Below, piece after piece: positions 1 to 41,704 of a stretch of 64,000 nucleotides of DNA. A program made the position numbers and the translations under genes. Every line of letters starts with the position of its first letter. Position 1 is the stretch's first letter. The notes under the pieces are model-generated. The model ran no database searches, was not told where the DNA came from, and saw only the letters and a list, made by a program, of their open reading frames with translations. The DNA is taken from contig OY979730.1 in assembly GCA_963855995.1 (NCBI GenBank), forward strand, positions 9,649,300 through 9,713,299, read 5' to 3'. The stretch comes from Muricea muricata (Eukaryota > Cnidaria > Anthozoa > Malacalcyonacea > Plexauridae).

Positions 1-183
1 ATTTGTTAATTATTACATGGTTATGGGTGTTTTACCGTAAACTAAAACACTCGTATTTTTCATATTTTCACAAGTGAAGGTATGAAAAAAAATGTAACGC
101 GTGAAAATCGCGTGTGTTTTCCCGTGGGATTTACATGTTCTCTGTTCGCTTGTCCCGACCTCTGACCATATAATAAAAAGAAC

Positions 184-287
184 ATTACACGGTAGCTTGA
201 AGATATGAATATTATTTTCTCGTCTTGAAAATAATATTGTTTTCACCACTCGAAAATAATATTCATATCTTCGCGCCACCGTGTAAT
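184..287. repeat. Hairpin MITE-like element
   Basis: Inverted repeat whose outer ends are ATTACACGGT and ACCGTGTAAT. The inner arms carry matching AGATATGAATATTATTTTC-type sequence. No coding capacity. It resembles a small non-autonomous DNA transposon, but no target duplication was established. Confidence 0.6.
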
Positions 288-311
288 ATCCTGGTTATGG
301 CTAAAGGGGAA

Positions 312-489
312 GGACGAGAGGTAGGTTTTCAAAATGGTACGACAACAAGACATTTATAGCATTCCTAAATCGTGGTTAGGTTCAAGGTGAGCTTTAGCAA
401 TGATATAAACGTTTGGTTGTTGATTCGTTCGTTCACGTTTTAAAAGAATCTTGAAAAACAGCCGCCATCTTGAAAACCTACCTCTCGCC
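312..489. repeat. MITE-like element with about 25-bp inverted ends
   Basis: The left end reads GAGAGGTAGGTTTTCAA and the right end carries its reverse complement, about 150 bp apart. Short open frames here are not genes. The rest of 1-1169 shows no gene apart from this and the neighbouring hairpin. Confidence 0.55.
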
Positions 490-604
490 ATGACTGTAAT
501 ATATGTGCTTGCATATATAAAACTTTGGCAATCACACAAAGTGTGCACTTAGTCAGCAGCATTGAGACGAAGGTGAAAGTGGATTTAAGAAAGGAAACTG
601 GGTC

Positions 605-720
605 CCTCAATCCAAGCCCTACATCTAATCTCAAATGTTTAAATCTTCATGATCAACCATCAAAGTTAAAACATGTCAAATAAAACGTTAGTTAGGGTCA
701 GAATTAGGGCTTGGATTACG
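605..720. repeat. Dispersed repeat, copy 1
   Basis: A stretch containing TCAAAGTTAAAACATG and AAATAAAACGTTAGTTAGGG recurs in diverged form at about 3310-3420. It flanks gene A on both sides. The GTTAGGGTTAGG in the second copy looks telomere-like but is only two units and belongs to the repeat. Confidence 0.5.
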
Positions 721-1169
721 ATTTATATTCGCCATACTGAGAACATGGAATTGGAAACTGAAAAGCCTTTCCTCATCATGACGTCAGTCCGGAACAATTT
801 ATGTAACATGAAATTTGATTGGATCGACATTTTTTCGTAAATTTATTCAGAAAAAATGATAAAAAAAGAACGACTGTACCCCACATAACATGAACACTCC
901 GGAAACAATCGTGATCAGTGTTTATGATTCGTTCTTTAGAAATATACTGATTTCTATGATTTTATATTATTGTCTTTTATTGTCTCGATCAGCCAATCAC
1001 AGAATCTGTGCGCATGGGTAGGTGGCGACACGAAGACTATAGAAAAAAAACGTAAACTGAGCGAATTTTAAAGCTGGCGTTCTAAGCGGCCGAAGCAGAG
1101 TAAAAAACTCCGCTACCAGCAGAGTAACTTGATTTCTTCTCTTGACTTTTTTATTGTGCTTTATTTTAG

Positions 1170-2897
<1,728 letters not shown>

Positions 2898-4117
2898 CGA
2901 AAATACCGAATTGAATGACATGGATTTTGTCAAAATGCATGGTTCGTGAGGTAACTAAAGGATGCGTTATAGGATACCTCTAATATTTAAATCTAAAATC
3001 TTTTCATGTAGAACCGTTTTGGATGCTTTAGTATAGATGTAAAACGTGCGTTTTCCGAGATATTTTGATTGAAAATGAGTTTAAACGACGTATTGATCTG
3101 AGCCCACACGGCAATGCTAGCGGTATTGTTCATGAGTGCTTCACTAACTTCTGACATCGATGAAGAAAGAAATTAAAACAAAAACAAAAACCATATAGTG
3201 GGGGAATTAGGATATCATATTTCCAAATTATCTAATGGCCTACGGTTGGTCTGGTGGGGCATGGGCACAACGAGGATTAGGTAATATTTCCATGTTCTCA
3301 GTACGCGAAATTAAATGTTAATCCAAGTCCTAAATCTGATCAAATCTTTAAATCTTCAATCCACCAAAGTTAAAATATGACAAATAAAACGTTGGTTAGG
3401 GTTAGGATTAGAAATTAAGATTTATGTTCGAACATGAAATTATTACCGAGGATACATAATTTACTAATCTTACTGTCTACGATACAGTAAAATATGAATA
3501 TCTCGAGAACAAGACAAGATATAAAGTGTCTTAATGGTTTATTCTCGCATAATCTTATTTGAGATGAAAATTAACTTTTCATGACAATGCCCTTCGGTAA
3601 GTTCGGTTCCCTGGGGTAAACTCCATATATGACACGAATATTTTTAAAAATTCTTGAGTCAATGTTCAGCATACCCTGGCTAAGCCAAGCACATTCTTAC
3701 TAGTCTGCTCATCGCTGAGTTCATTACCTTTGGGAATAACTTTAATTTTTTTAATTTTCGAAACTAAAAAAAGCAACGAAGCAAAAACTATTATTGGTAA
3801 AAAAAAATCATATTCATTTACAAGTATGTGCACCAAGCATAACTAATTTGGTTATTTCAGATTGGGAAATTCATTTGAAGCAATGCTACACGATGCTGCA
3901 GCAATTTAAATTTGTTTTTTTTTGCAATATAAAGACACTTATTACACTGGTAATTCTTGATGAAGTTGAATGATGAAGATCATGGTCTATTTAGAAGCAT
4001 CAAAGTTATATTATAATTTTATAGTCTCGGCGACTTAACGCTCCACGGAGCGTGTGGTATAGTTAAAGAATGCCTTGCTGCGTGACTCCTGTTTGCAGTA
4101 CGTAACTATATTTTTAA
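2898..4117. other. Intergenic A-B
   Basis: No gene seen. It contains the second copy of the dispersed repeat at about 3310-3420. The rest is AT-rich unique-looking sequence with no recognisable element. Confidence 0.5.
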
Positions 4118-4171
4118 CCAAAAAGCTATCGTTTTCTATGATTTATGCTCGACAACAACACGGTATAATCT
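4118..4171 (+). promoter_or_regulatory. Conserved leader upstream of the gene B start
   Basis: About 55 bases before the ATG are almost identical to those before gene D (56740-56795). Both contain AAAGCTATCGTTTTCTATG and ACGGTATAATCT directly before ATGGG. Conservation stops further upstream. It is probably a duplicated 5' UTR or core promoter; which of these cannot be told from sequence. Confidence 0.5.
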
Positions 4172-30192
<26,021 letters not shown>

Positions 30193-31541
30193 TTTTTGCT
30201 GGAGAAACAGTGAAACAAGTCGACGTCGATTTGCGATAACTAAGTCAAGCGAAGACGAACAGGTAAAATTTTTAACGACGTTCATATACAATGAATCCAT
30301 ATAGAAATATGGCAGCTGGTGCAGTACCATTGAGCTATAAGTGAACTGGAACGATAAGTCAGGGGAGAGGGAAATTGGAGGCAAATTCATTCAGTTTTTC
30401 TACGTTTTGAGTTGAAATACTCAACGTCAAAAATTGGGTCTTATAAAAGCTATTAAAGTTTCATTTGATGGAAATTTTGAGACTTCAGGCAAAAGAAAAA
30501 GCTTTGCTGTATTTTGCAAAATCGCAGTTGTTTTCGTATATTATGGGCATTTCTTTTTTATCTAAAGTCTTGAATTTTTTATATGAAATGTAACTTTTTA
30601 ATAGCTTTAATTCGATATGCGGTGCAATCTTTGGCGTTAAGTATTTCGTTTCAAAACTCAGAAAAACTAACTTAGCTTCACCGATCATAACTGAAATTTT
30701 GTGTTTAGTTAGCGTTCCAGTTGCATTACAGTTCAATGGTATCGGTGTTTTAATTGAACATAATGTTAAAACTACACCAGCTATGGCTTTCAAATAAGTT
30801 TTATAGCATTAAGAAAACGCTAACTTAAATTTTGGTATATAGGACGCTTGAACTTCATTCAATATTGAACGAGATATGAATGTTTTAAGCTGAGGTTCGG
30901 TTGAAAATTGGCAAAAAAATGACTAAATTGGCCTATTAAATTTATTCGAAGACATTTCCTATTTTTCAGTGAGTATTGAAAATTTTGAAGAAGCTACCTC
31001 TAATCTCAAGGCGATTCGCCCTGGCCGCTTCGATTTTCTGATCTGGCGATTTGCAACTTGTTTGTTTAGGGTTATTTAAAGCAAAATCTGCAACGTCCCG
31101 CATGAGCACCAGCCAATGAATTTGAGCTCCGCTAGGCAATTATTTTAGCGTGCCAAAGACTGCATGCACAAATAATCTAGAACTCTCATGATGGCGTGGT
31201 TAACAGAGCACCACGTTGTATATATATTCAAGGGCAGCTTTTTTAGATGAATAAATTATCTAATATGTAAATATTTGTTATATCGTGCGTTGTGTTGACA
31301 AGAACAAAATTAAATTAAATTAAATGTTGATTTAATAGCCCGATTTATGATAATTGTAAGTATTTTCGAAATTTCTTCTTCGAAATGAAACTGTAATATC
31401 TCATTCAGTATTGCTTAGATGTCTTCACGCTATATATCAAAATTTAAGTTAGGCCTTTTGAAATTCAGTGAAGTCTATTTCGGCGAAACAGCTAGTCCAG
31501 TTTTAACGGTATAACAAATCAAACATCGATACTTTTTTTTG

Positions 31542-31995
<454 letters not shown>

Positions 31996-32000
31996 GCCAC

Positions 32001-32034
32001 CTGAAGATTCCTTCTGGATGAAACAGACTGTACT
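32001..32034 (+). ncRNA. Degenerate hammerhead-like core
   Basis: CTGAAGA, then UCC/GGA hairpin, TGAAAC and a self-complementary ACAGACTGT. It resembles the core and stems II and III of a hammerhead, but the first stem I pair is mismatched. Adjacent to the (AT)n palindrome. Confidence 0.3.
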
Positions 32035-32546
32035 GGTAAGTTTTTGAGGTATTTTGCACGATTATACATGAGCCTAATTTAAAATTAACCAAAAAGTTGC
32101 TGTAACAGGGTAATTTTGGTTTGCACATCCAACGAAGAAAGCTCGTTTTGTTTAAATATAAATAAGAACGAGTAAATTGGTTTCCAACTAATAGAAAATA
32201 ATTGCAAATTGTCCAGGAGGTCAAACACATTAGGTCTATGTTATATATTGGAGCTGAATTGATCTATGCTGCTTCTTCTTTCTATATAACATCTTTTTAG
32301 CCTACTACAGCTGATCTGAGCCAGAAAAATAGTCAAACAAGTGAAGTTGCGACAACTGCGTCAAATAACGCAGAACAGGTATGCTCATTTCATTCAACGT
32401 TCATACACAATGAATCCATATAAATATGGCACCATGAGGGGCAGTACACGCTATAGAGATGCCAATTAATGTTAATATACATGCAAATTTATCGGATTCA
32501 ACGGAGTATTCGACTGACGTATTTTTGTTTTATACAACTTTTTTAG

Positions 32547-32572
32547 CCAGCTACAGCTGGCCTTGTTGGCGA
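32547..32572 (+). pseudogene. Truncated mini-exon copy
   Basis: Starts after TTTTTTAG as CCAGCTACAGCTGGCCTTG like the GLGQ family, then diverges after about 26 bases where repeat DNA begins. The remaining 50 nt and donor are absent. Confidence 0.65.
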
Positions 32573-32764
32573 GATAATGCTAATTCCTGTTCTTGTATTT
32601 GTAATGCTAATTGCGATCCAACCGGATAACGTTTTTTGCAATTCTGCTTTCTTTATAGCTGCTGCAGCTTCGCCTCTTGTCTGCACACGTAATGCAGCCA
32701 ACGAGGTCGAAGACGCGTGAGAACTTATGCGAGCAGAGCCCATATACCTTTATATACCATATAC

Positions 32765-32894
<130 letters not shown>

Positions 32895-33077
32895 TGTCAA
32901 TCCCGAAAAGGTTGTCCAGGCGAAATATACGATAATATATATATATCGATCACGTGGTTACTGTAATATATGCGTCAACACGAAGATTTTATCATGCGTG
33001 TTAATTGCGCGTTCGATTAGCGTGGAAATTAAAACCTGTTTGCAGTATATACTGTACACAATGCCGAGACCATATAT

Positions 33078-33329
33078 TTGGCGCTTGGTTTGCGTTGGAG
33101 AATGGTTTATCAAAGACTATTTTATCAAAGGAGGTATAAAGAAATAGCATCACAGTTATTTGTTTGCCCAAAAACTGTGTACCGGACGATTATGCTTTTG
33201 AATAGCGGTGATATGAAGCCGTATCGTCTTGGTCGGCCTACTGGAAGCGCGAGTTTATTCGATCATGAAGAGTCTATCCATAATGGATTGTATTCTTCGA
33301 ACACCTCGGATACGGCTACCGGTACATGA
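33078..33329 (+). pseudogene. IS630-type transposase N-terminal fragment, left arm
   Basis: HTH region with [19 protein letters not shown] and GRPTGSASLFDHEE, then a stop. The true start MPRPYI lies just upstream at 33061 in another frame. DDE core absent. Confidence 0.7.
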
Positions 33330-34162
33330 AAAAGATAACTACATTACCAGTGCTACTGGCTCTTCATTTCGTCCACAGACATTGTGTAACGCTGTTCACA
33401 TGCTTGGAATGACGCGTAAAAATGTAGGTCATTGAACCGATTGAAGTATTGAACATTGGTTTGCTATTGACTAACATTGCAAGTTGTTTTATCGCTATAG
33501 TGTAACTAAAATATTAAAATACTACAGATACAACGTATATTGCTCTTCAAAGAAATGATGACCTCAGACAGCATGCAATTTAAAGCCGAAATAAGCGTAT
33601 TTAATCCAAACCAACTCGTATCCTCAATGAAACAGGCATTGTACGTATTAAGGAATGATCTATACCGCTGTCATAATATATTTTGATGGTCAACATTTTT
33701 GTACATTGAGTTATGCTTTTTGTTAAACGAATTGCTCGTCTCTATGGATATAGTACTCGTGGGTTGTGAGAGATTGTACTGTAAAGTGTGTCCCTTTAGA
33801 AATGATACTATTGTTTTTAAATGTGCGTTACTATGCCTCTGGGAATTTAAATTTGCTTCCACATGTAAAACGAACAGCAACAAAATAATTACGTCACATT
33901 GTAACAATGAAAATACTTCTGCCAATCATGTAGACAATTCGTTTAAATTCCCAGAGGCATAATAACACACAGTTAATATCTTGCACAACCGCTCACGGGT
34001 ACTTTATCCATACTGACGAGCAATTCGTTTATTCTTCAGCAAAAAGTATAACTCAATAAACAAAAAACGTTGACCATCAAAATATATTATGACAGCGGTA
34101 TAGAACGTTCCTTAATGCGTGCAATGCCTGTTTCATCGAGGATACGAGTTGGTTTGGATTAG

Positions 34163-34290
34163 GTCTGTTTCAAACGTCGAGTTTTGCATGCATCGAATGC
34201 AATTCAAACAATAGATAATGAGATGGCTAGCCTCATTTATTGTTTGAATTGCATTCGATGCATGCAAAATTCGACATTTGAAACAGACCT
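34163..34290. repeat. Hairpin MITE inserted in the fold-back right arm
   Basis: Ends AGGTCTGTTTCAAACGTCG and the reverse complement of AGGTCTGTTTCAAATGTCG, with arms through GCATGCATCGAATGCAATTC. The left arm lacks it (near 33602-33612), giving an empty-site comparison. A TTA lies on both sides. Confidence 0.8.
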
Positions 34291-34558
34291 TATAAATACG
34301 CTTATTTCGGCTTTAAATTGCTGTCTGAGGTCATCATTTCTTTGAAGAGCAACACTTTGTATCTGTAGTATTTTAATATTTTAGTTACACTGACGATAAA
34401 ACAACTTGCAATGTTAGTCAATAGCCCACCAATGTTCAATACTTCAATCGGTTCAATGACCTACATTTTTACGCGTCCTTCTAAGCATGTGAACAGCGTG
34501 ACACGATGTCTTTGGACGAAATGAAGAGCCAGTAGCACTGGTAATGTAGTTAGCTATT

Positions 34559-34792
34559 TCATGTAGCCGTTTCTGAGGAGTTCAAAGAATACAATCCATT
34601 ATGGATAGACTCTTCATGATCGAATAAACTCGCGCTCCCAGTAGGCCGACCAAGACGATACGGCTTCACATCAACGCTATTCAAAAACGTAATCGTCCGG
34701 TACACAGTTTTTGGGCAAACAAATAACTGTGATGCTATTTCTTTATACCTCCTTTGATAAAATAGTCTTTGATAAACCATTCTCCAACGCAA
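34559..34792 (-). pseudogene. IS630-type transposase N-terminal fragment, right arm
   Basis: Inverted copy of the left-arm fragment with a few substitutions and the same frameshift after MPRPYI. The shared lesion means the inverted duplication happened after the reading frame was lost. Confidence 0.7.
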
Positions 34793-35291
34793 ACCAAGCG
34801 CCGAATATATGGTCTCGGCATTGTGTACAGTATATACTGCAAACAGGTTTTAATTTCCACGCTAATCGAACGCGCAATTAACACGCATGATAAAATCTTC
34901 GTGTTGACGCATATATTACAGTAACCACGTGATCGATATATATATATTATAGTATATTTCGCCTGGACAACCTTTTCGGGATTGACAGTATATATATATA
35001 TATAACAATTAGATTACGAGCTCGAGATTTATATGCGCTGATAGTTGATGAGGGCGAAGCCCGAATCAACTATCACCGCATAGAAATCGAGAGCGAGTAA
35101 TCGAGAAAGAATAGAAATCGAGAGCGAGAAATGGAATCTTCAACAAAAAATTTGATTTTTAAGCAATTTTTTTAAAAGAAATCTATAGGAAGATGATTGT
35201 TTCGCTACTCGCTATCTGTCGAGGAATAGATAGCGAGTAGAGTAACCAATCAAATTACAGCATTTGCAATAGAATACTAGTATGATTCTAC

Positions 35292-35428
<137 letters not shown>

Positions 35429-35440
35429 TATATAAGTATA

Positions 35441-35577
35441 AAAGATGAACGCGAACTCCAGAAAGATAAAATATAATTATTTGTAAACAGACGTTTCGCC
35501 CGTTCGGGCTTCTTCAGGGCGAAACGTCTGTTTACAAATAATTATATTTTATCTTTCTGGAGTTCGCGTTCATCTTT
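35441..35577. repeat. Palindrome with hammerhead-like core
   Basis: 61-bp arms 35441-35501 and 35517-35577 around a 15-nt centre. The minus strand at 35490-35517 reads CUGAAGA, an extra A, GCCC/GGGC hairpin, GAAAC, GUC: a hammerhead core of the same variant type as 26722-26759. The inverted duplication disrupts stem I. Confidence 0.6.
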
Positions 35578-38500
35578 CGTATATATCAATACTGTATATA
35601 CATGGCAGTGCACAAGCAGCACACGCTATATAGAAATGCTAATTTTCTATATATTAGATGATTTTGTTGTCTATAATTGTTTTAGTCTGCGACAGCTTCC
35701 CTCTGTCTGACAAATGGTGAAACAAGTGAAGCAGTGAACGTCGCGTCAAACAAAACAGAACTTCAGGTATACTCATTTCAATATTTAACAACGTTTATAA
35801 ACAATGACCCACATAAAAAAAGACAGCGAGGGGACAGTACACACAAATGCTAATAAAAATCCTTGCAAATTGCCAAGAAGTCAAATCAAGACACATTGAA
35901 TCTATATTATACTGTAGCAGAATTGATTTTTGCTGTTCCTGTATTTTGTTTTATGTAACATCTCTTTAGTCTGCTACAGCTGCTCTTTGCCGGACAAATG
36001 GTGAAACAAGTGAAGTAGTGAACGCCGTGTCATACAAAACAGAACTGCAGGTATACTCATTCAGTATTTAACAACGTTTATAAACAATGAATCCAGATAA
36101 AAAAAGACAGCAAGGGGACAGTACACGCTATAGAAATGCTAATGTTCATATACATTTAAATTTATCGAGGCAATTGTGGTTTGTAGTGTACCTAACGAAG
36201 TTAAGTATTCGACTGACAGCTCGTTTTGTTTTAGTATAAGGACATATAACTTAATTTCCTGGTTATAGAAAATTATTGCAGATTGCCACGAAGTCAAATC
36301 ATGACACATTGGATATATATTATACTGTAACAGAATTGATTTTTGCTGTTCCTGTATTTTTTTACATAACATCTCTTTAGTCTGCTACAGCTGCTCTTTG
36401 CCGGACAAATGGTGAAACAAGTGAAGCAGTAAACACCACGTCAAGCAACGCAGAACAGGTACTTATTTCAACATTTAACAACGTTTATATACAGTGAATC
36501 TAGTTGGACACCCCAGCTTAGATCGTTTGTTTTTTAAAAACGGTCTATATTTCATTGTAGCTTACTTGATTTCTGTCGTATACACTTTGAAACTTTCGGT
36601 TTAGCTTTTGAGTAGAGTTTGCTTTGGTAAAGTCATGGCTGCCCTTCTATTTTTGTTTTATATAACATTTTTTAGCCAGCTACAGCTGGCCTTGGCCAGA
36701 AAAATGGTAAACTGACAAGTGAAGTTGCGACAACCTCGTCAACCGACGCAGCACAGGTATGCTCATTTAAATATTTAATAGGAAGTCAAATCACGACACA
36801 CTGGGTCTGTATTATATTATAGCCGCATTGATTTCTGCTGCTCTAATATTATACAACAAATTTTTATTTTTTAAAGATGCTAGATGTGCAACCAGGATTA
36901 GACATATAATAAATTTACGACGTTATCTGGCTAAAATATTACTTAATTTTATTTAAATAACATTTAAAAGGAGACAACGTCTTAAACATTTTTTAGCCTG
37001 CGACAGCTATTCTCTGTCTGACAAATGGTGAAACAAGTGAAGTAGTAAACACCGCGTCAAACAACGAAGAACAGGTATTAATTTGAACATTTAACAAAAT
37101 TTATATACACAATCCATATCAATATATATGGCAGCGCACAAGCAGAACACGCTATATAAAAATGCTCATTTTCTATATATTAGATCATTTTGTTGCATAT
37201 AATTGTTTTAGCCTGCGACAGTTTCTGTCTGTCTGAAAAATGTTGAAGCAAGTGGAGCAGTGAACGCCGGGTCAAACAACACAGAACAGTTACTTATTTC
37301 AACAGTTAACAACGTTTGTATACAATGAATCTATTTGCAGATCCCTAGCTTATATCCATTATTGTCTAAAAAACCATATAAGCCTTAAGTTTATAACGCT
37401 TGCATTGCATATCTATTCTTGTTGGCATGCATCTGGAGGATAGCTTCAGAAACGACAGAGCAATACAAGTCTATATTTCATTGTAACTCACTTGATTTCT
37501 GTCGTATGCACTTTGAAACTTTCGGTTTAGATTTTGAGTAGAGGTTGCTTTGGTAAAGACATGGCTGCCCCTTTATTTTTGTTTTATATTACATTTTTTA
37601 GCCAGCTGCAGCTGGCCTTGGCCAGAAAAATGGTAAACTGACAAGTGAAGTTGCGACAACCTCGTCAACCAACGCAGCACAGGTATGCTCATTTAAATAT
37701 TTAATAGGAAGTCAAATCACGACACACTGGGTCTGTATTATATTATAGCCGCATTGATTTTTGCTGCTCTAATATTATACAACATCTTTTAGACATAATA
37801 AATTTAAGACGTTATCTGGTAAAAATATTACTTAATTAATAACATTTTAAAGCGAGACAACGTCCTAAACATCTTTTTAGTCCGTGACAGCTTCTCTTTG
37901 TCAGACAAATGGTGAAACAAGTGAAGTGGTGAACACCGCGTCAAATAACACAGAAGAGGTACTCATTTCAATGTTTAACAACGTTAACACACAATGAATC
38001 TATATCAATATATGATGACAGTGCGCAAGCAGCACACGCTATATAGAAATGCTCATTTTCTATATATTAGATCATTTTGTTGCATATAATTGTTTTAGCC
38101 CGCGACAGCTTCTCTCTGTCTGACAAATGGTGAAACAAGTGAACCAGTGAACACCGCGTCAAACGGCAACGCAGAACAGGTACTTATTTCAATCAACATT
38201 TAACAATGTTTATATACAATGAATCTACCTGGAGAACCCTAGCTTAGATCGTTTGTTTTTTGAAAACCATATGAGCTTGTAACGCTTGCACTGCATATCT
38301 ATTCTTGCTGGCATTCATCTGGAGGATATAGCTTCAGGAACAGAGCAGTGGGTCTATATTTCATTGTAGCCTGATTGATTTTTGTCGTATAGACTTTGAA
38401 ACTTTTGGTTTAGATTTTGAGTAGAGGTTTTTTCGGTGAAGACATGGCTGTCCCTTTATTTTTGTTTTATATAACATTTTGTTATAGCCAGCTACAGCTG

Positions 38501-39992
38501 GCCTTGGCCAGAAAAATGGTAAACTGACAAGTGAAGTTGCGACAACCTCGTTAACCAACGCAGCACAGGTATATGCTCATTTAAATATTTAATAGGAAGT
38601 CAATTCACGACACACTGGGTCTGTATTATATTATAGCCGCATTGATTTCTGCTGCTCTAATATTATACAACAAATTTTTATTTTTTAAAGATGCTAGATG
38701 TGCAACCAGGATTAGACAACATATAATAAATTTACGACGTTATCTGGCTAAAGTATTACTTAATTTTATTCAAATAACATTTTAAAACGAGACAACGTCT
38801 TAAACATTTTTTAGCTCGCGACAGCTTTTCTCTGTCTGACAAATGGTGAAACAAGTGAAGTAGTAAACATCGCGTCAAACAACGAAGAACAGGTATTGAA
38901 TTGAACATTTAACAACGTTTATACACAAACAATCCATATCAATATATATGGCAGCGCGCAAGCAGAACACGCTATATAAAAATGCTCATTTTCTATATAT
39001 TAGATCATTTTGTTGCATATAATTGTTTTAGCCTGCGACAGTTTCTGTCTCTCTGAAAAATGTTGAAGCAAGTGGAGCAGTGAACGCTGGGTCAAACAAC
39101 ACAGAACAGGTACTTATTTCAACAGTTAACAACGTTTGTTTACAATGAATCTATTTGCAGATCCCTAGCTTATATCCATTGTTGTCTAAAAAACCATATA
39201 AGCCTTAAGTTTATAACGCTTGCATTGCATATCCATTCTTGTTGGCATGCATCTGGAGGACAGCTTTAGAAATGACAGAGCAATACAGGTCTATATTTCA
39301 TTGTAGCCTACTTGATTTCTGTCGTATACACTTTGAAACTTTCGGTTTAGATTTTGAGTAGAGGTTGCTTTGGTAAAGTTATGGCTGCCCCTTTATTTTT
39401 GTTTTATATAACATTTTTTAGCCAGCTGCAGCTGGCCTTGGCCAGAAAAATGGTAAACTGACAAGTGAAGTTGCGACAACCTCGTCAACCGACGCAGCAC
39501 AGGTATGCTCATTTAAATATTTAATAGGAAGTCAAATCACGACACACTGGGTCTGTATTATATTATAGCCGCATTGATTTTTGCTGCTCTAATATTATAC
39601 AACATCTTTTTATTTTTTAAAGATGCTAGATGCGCAACCAGGATTAGACATAATAAATCTAAGACGTTATCTGGTTAAAATATTACTTTATTTTATTTAA
39701 ATAACATTTAAAACCGGACAACGTGTTAAACATCTTTTTAGCCCGCGACAGCTTCTAAAAGACAGACAAATGGTGAAACAAGTGAAGTAGTCAACACCGC
39801 GTCCGACAACACAGAACTGCAGGTATACTCATTTCTATATTTAACAACGTTTATAAACAATGAGGGAACAGTACACGCTAGAAATGCTAGTGTTCATATA
39901 CATTTACATTTATCGAGGAAGTTGTGGTTTGTATATAACGAAGTTAAGTATTCGACTGACAGCTCGTTTTGTTGTAGTATAAGGACATATGA

Positions 39993-41643
39993 CTTGCTTT
40001 ATTATTCATTGTACTATATTCCTTTATTCTCATTGGTTAAGGGCCTACAGACAATTGTGCGTATTTCGGCGCAGACAAAATAAATGTCGTATTTGTGAAG
40101 TTCAAAATTATACCTTGACAAGTAAATGTTGTATTTGTCATGTCCATACGGTGCCCGCGTATTTTTCAGCGGTATCTTGCATGAATTTCAAAAGTGGCGT
40201 TATTACTCCGCCTGCCGTAGGCGAGGCGGAGTTTTAAATTCGCCCCGTTTCTGTTTTTTTTTTAAATTTTTTTCGGTGTCGCAAGTTGGCGCAGCGCTCA
40301 TGGATGATACCGCTGGTGACAAGCCGCGTGAGCCGACCTAAACACGGCGTTTAAACTCAATTTCTAGCGGAGTGTGTCAACAAAACACGCATTTTAGCAT
40401 GTATGCTAGAACATCTAAGCCGCAAGAAGGTTTTACGTGGAAATATTCTCATGCAAAATGTTTTAAAACGACAAATTCCACCGCGAAACTTTACCGAGGA
40501 GCGATGTATCGCGGTGAAGTTTTGAGATCGTGTTTCCGTCATTTTCTGTTGTGTTCCTACTTTTAAGGAAATTTAGAAATTTCTACACAAGAATCAAACG
40601 CAAATTCTACTGAAATATCTATATACAAAACACAATTTTTAACATGTAATAGTTAACAAAAAGGGACAGGAAGGTTCTTTATCAAAACATTGCTCCAGAA
40701 ATGTTTTAAACGGCGAATTTTGATAGACTCTATCATTCCATGATTAAGGAGTGAGTCTAGGAAATGTGTTCCTAATTCTAAGCACGTTGTGATTTCTTTC
40801 CTTGGTTTTCTATTTCTACGTATGTTGAGATGCTAATATTTCGTACAAAATGATTCATTTGCTTGTGGGATTTCATATAATTATTAAAAAGGTAAGAGAC
40901 ATTTTACATTCCAATTCCAGAAATACATATGTTAGTGTAAAGTTCCCAACAAATTATATCGTGGAGACTTCAGGCAGTGTGTTACAGAATAGATTTAAAT
41001 GATGCTATCAGGTTAATATATTGATGTATTGTATGCAGTTTTAGTAAAATTTTCTTTACTCGCAAAATAAAACAGCTATATGCTGGTGGTATTATGACAA
41101 AAGAATCTTGTTTAACATATGTACTATGAAAGTCTTTAATTTAAATTAAATTCTAAAAAATGCAATCCTACTAGGACTCTGAACAGAGTGCCTGGCAAGT
41201 CACTCAGACATTGATTTTTGGTTATCTTAGTGATTACATAAGTTGTGCTAGCAATGTCTTAAAATGCCTTGGAAGGCACCCTAATAATAATTGATTTAAA
41301 AAGGAATCAGTTGGGCAGAACAGAAATAAGTGAATATACCCCACCCCCAATGAACTCTCTAGTTACAGCCCTGCCTGGCCCTGTGCCCATTTTCGTTTCG
41401 GCAGGCGGAGTGAACGCCTTAGCAGGCGTCTTGTTTTTTTTAAAAAGTTAAAGTAACAATTTGTTTTTTATTTATTCGCATCGCCGATTTTTCGTGGGGA
41501 TTGAATAATAAAAGAATTATTGAATTCGTCTTTTGCAGGATATCAGAATTATTCAGACCTCTGTCAGCGTTATAACTGATAACGCTGACATCAGTCTGAA
41601 TAATTCTGAGTACCCTGCTCAGCTTCATCCAATAACTCTTAAT
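39993..41643. other. 1.65-kb insertion in a mini-exon intron
   Basis: Intron sequence reading AAGGACATATAACTT then AATTTCCTGGTTATAG at 36240-36270 is split here: the first half ends near 39990, the second resumes at about 41644. The insert holds a perfect ACTCCGCCT/AGGCGGAGT hairpin (40204-40232) and, at its right end, the hairpin element at 41510-41640. No gene recognised. Confidence 0.5.
41510..41643. repeat. Hairpin element, second member of the 22120 design
   Basis: AAGAATTATTGAATTC outside, CAGAATTATTCAGAC and TCAGCGTTATAACTGATAACGCTGA inside. Confidence 0.55.
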
Positions 41644-41704
41644 TCCTGGTTATAGAAAATTATTGCAAATTGCTAGGAAGTGAAATCATGACACATTTGA
41701 TGTA

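Noticed and set aside
3395..3412. Telomere-like GGGTTAGG
   Set aside because: Only about two units and part of a dispersed repeat that also occurs at 605-720.
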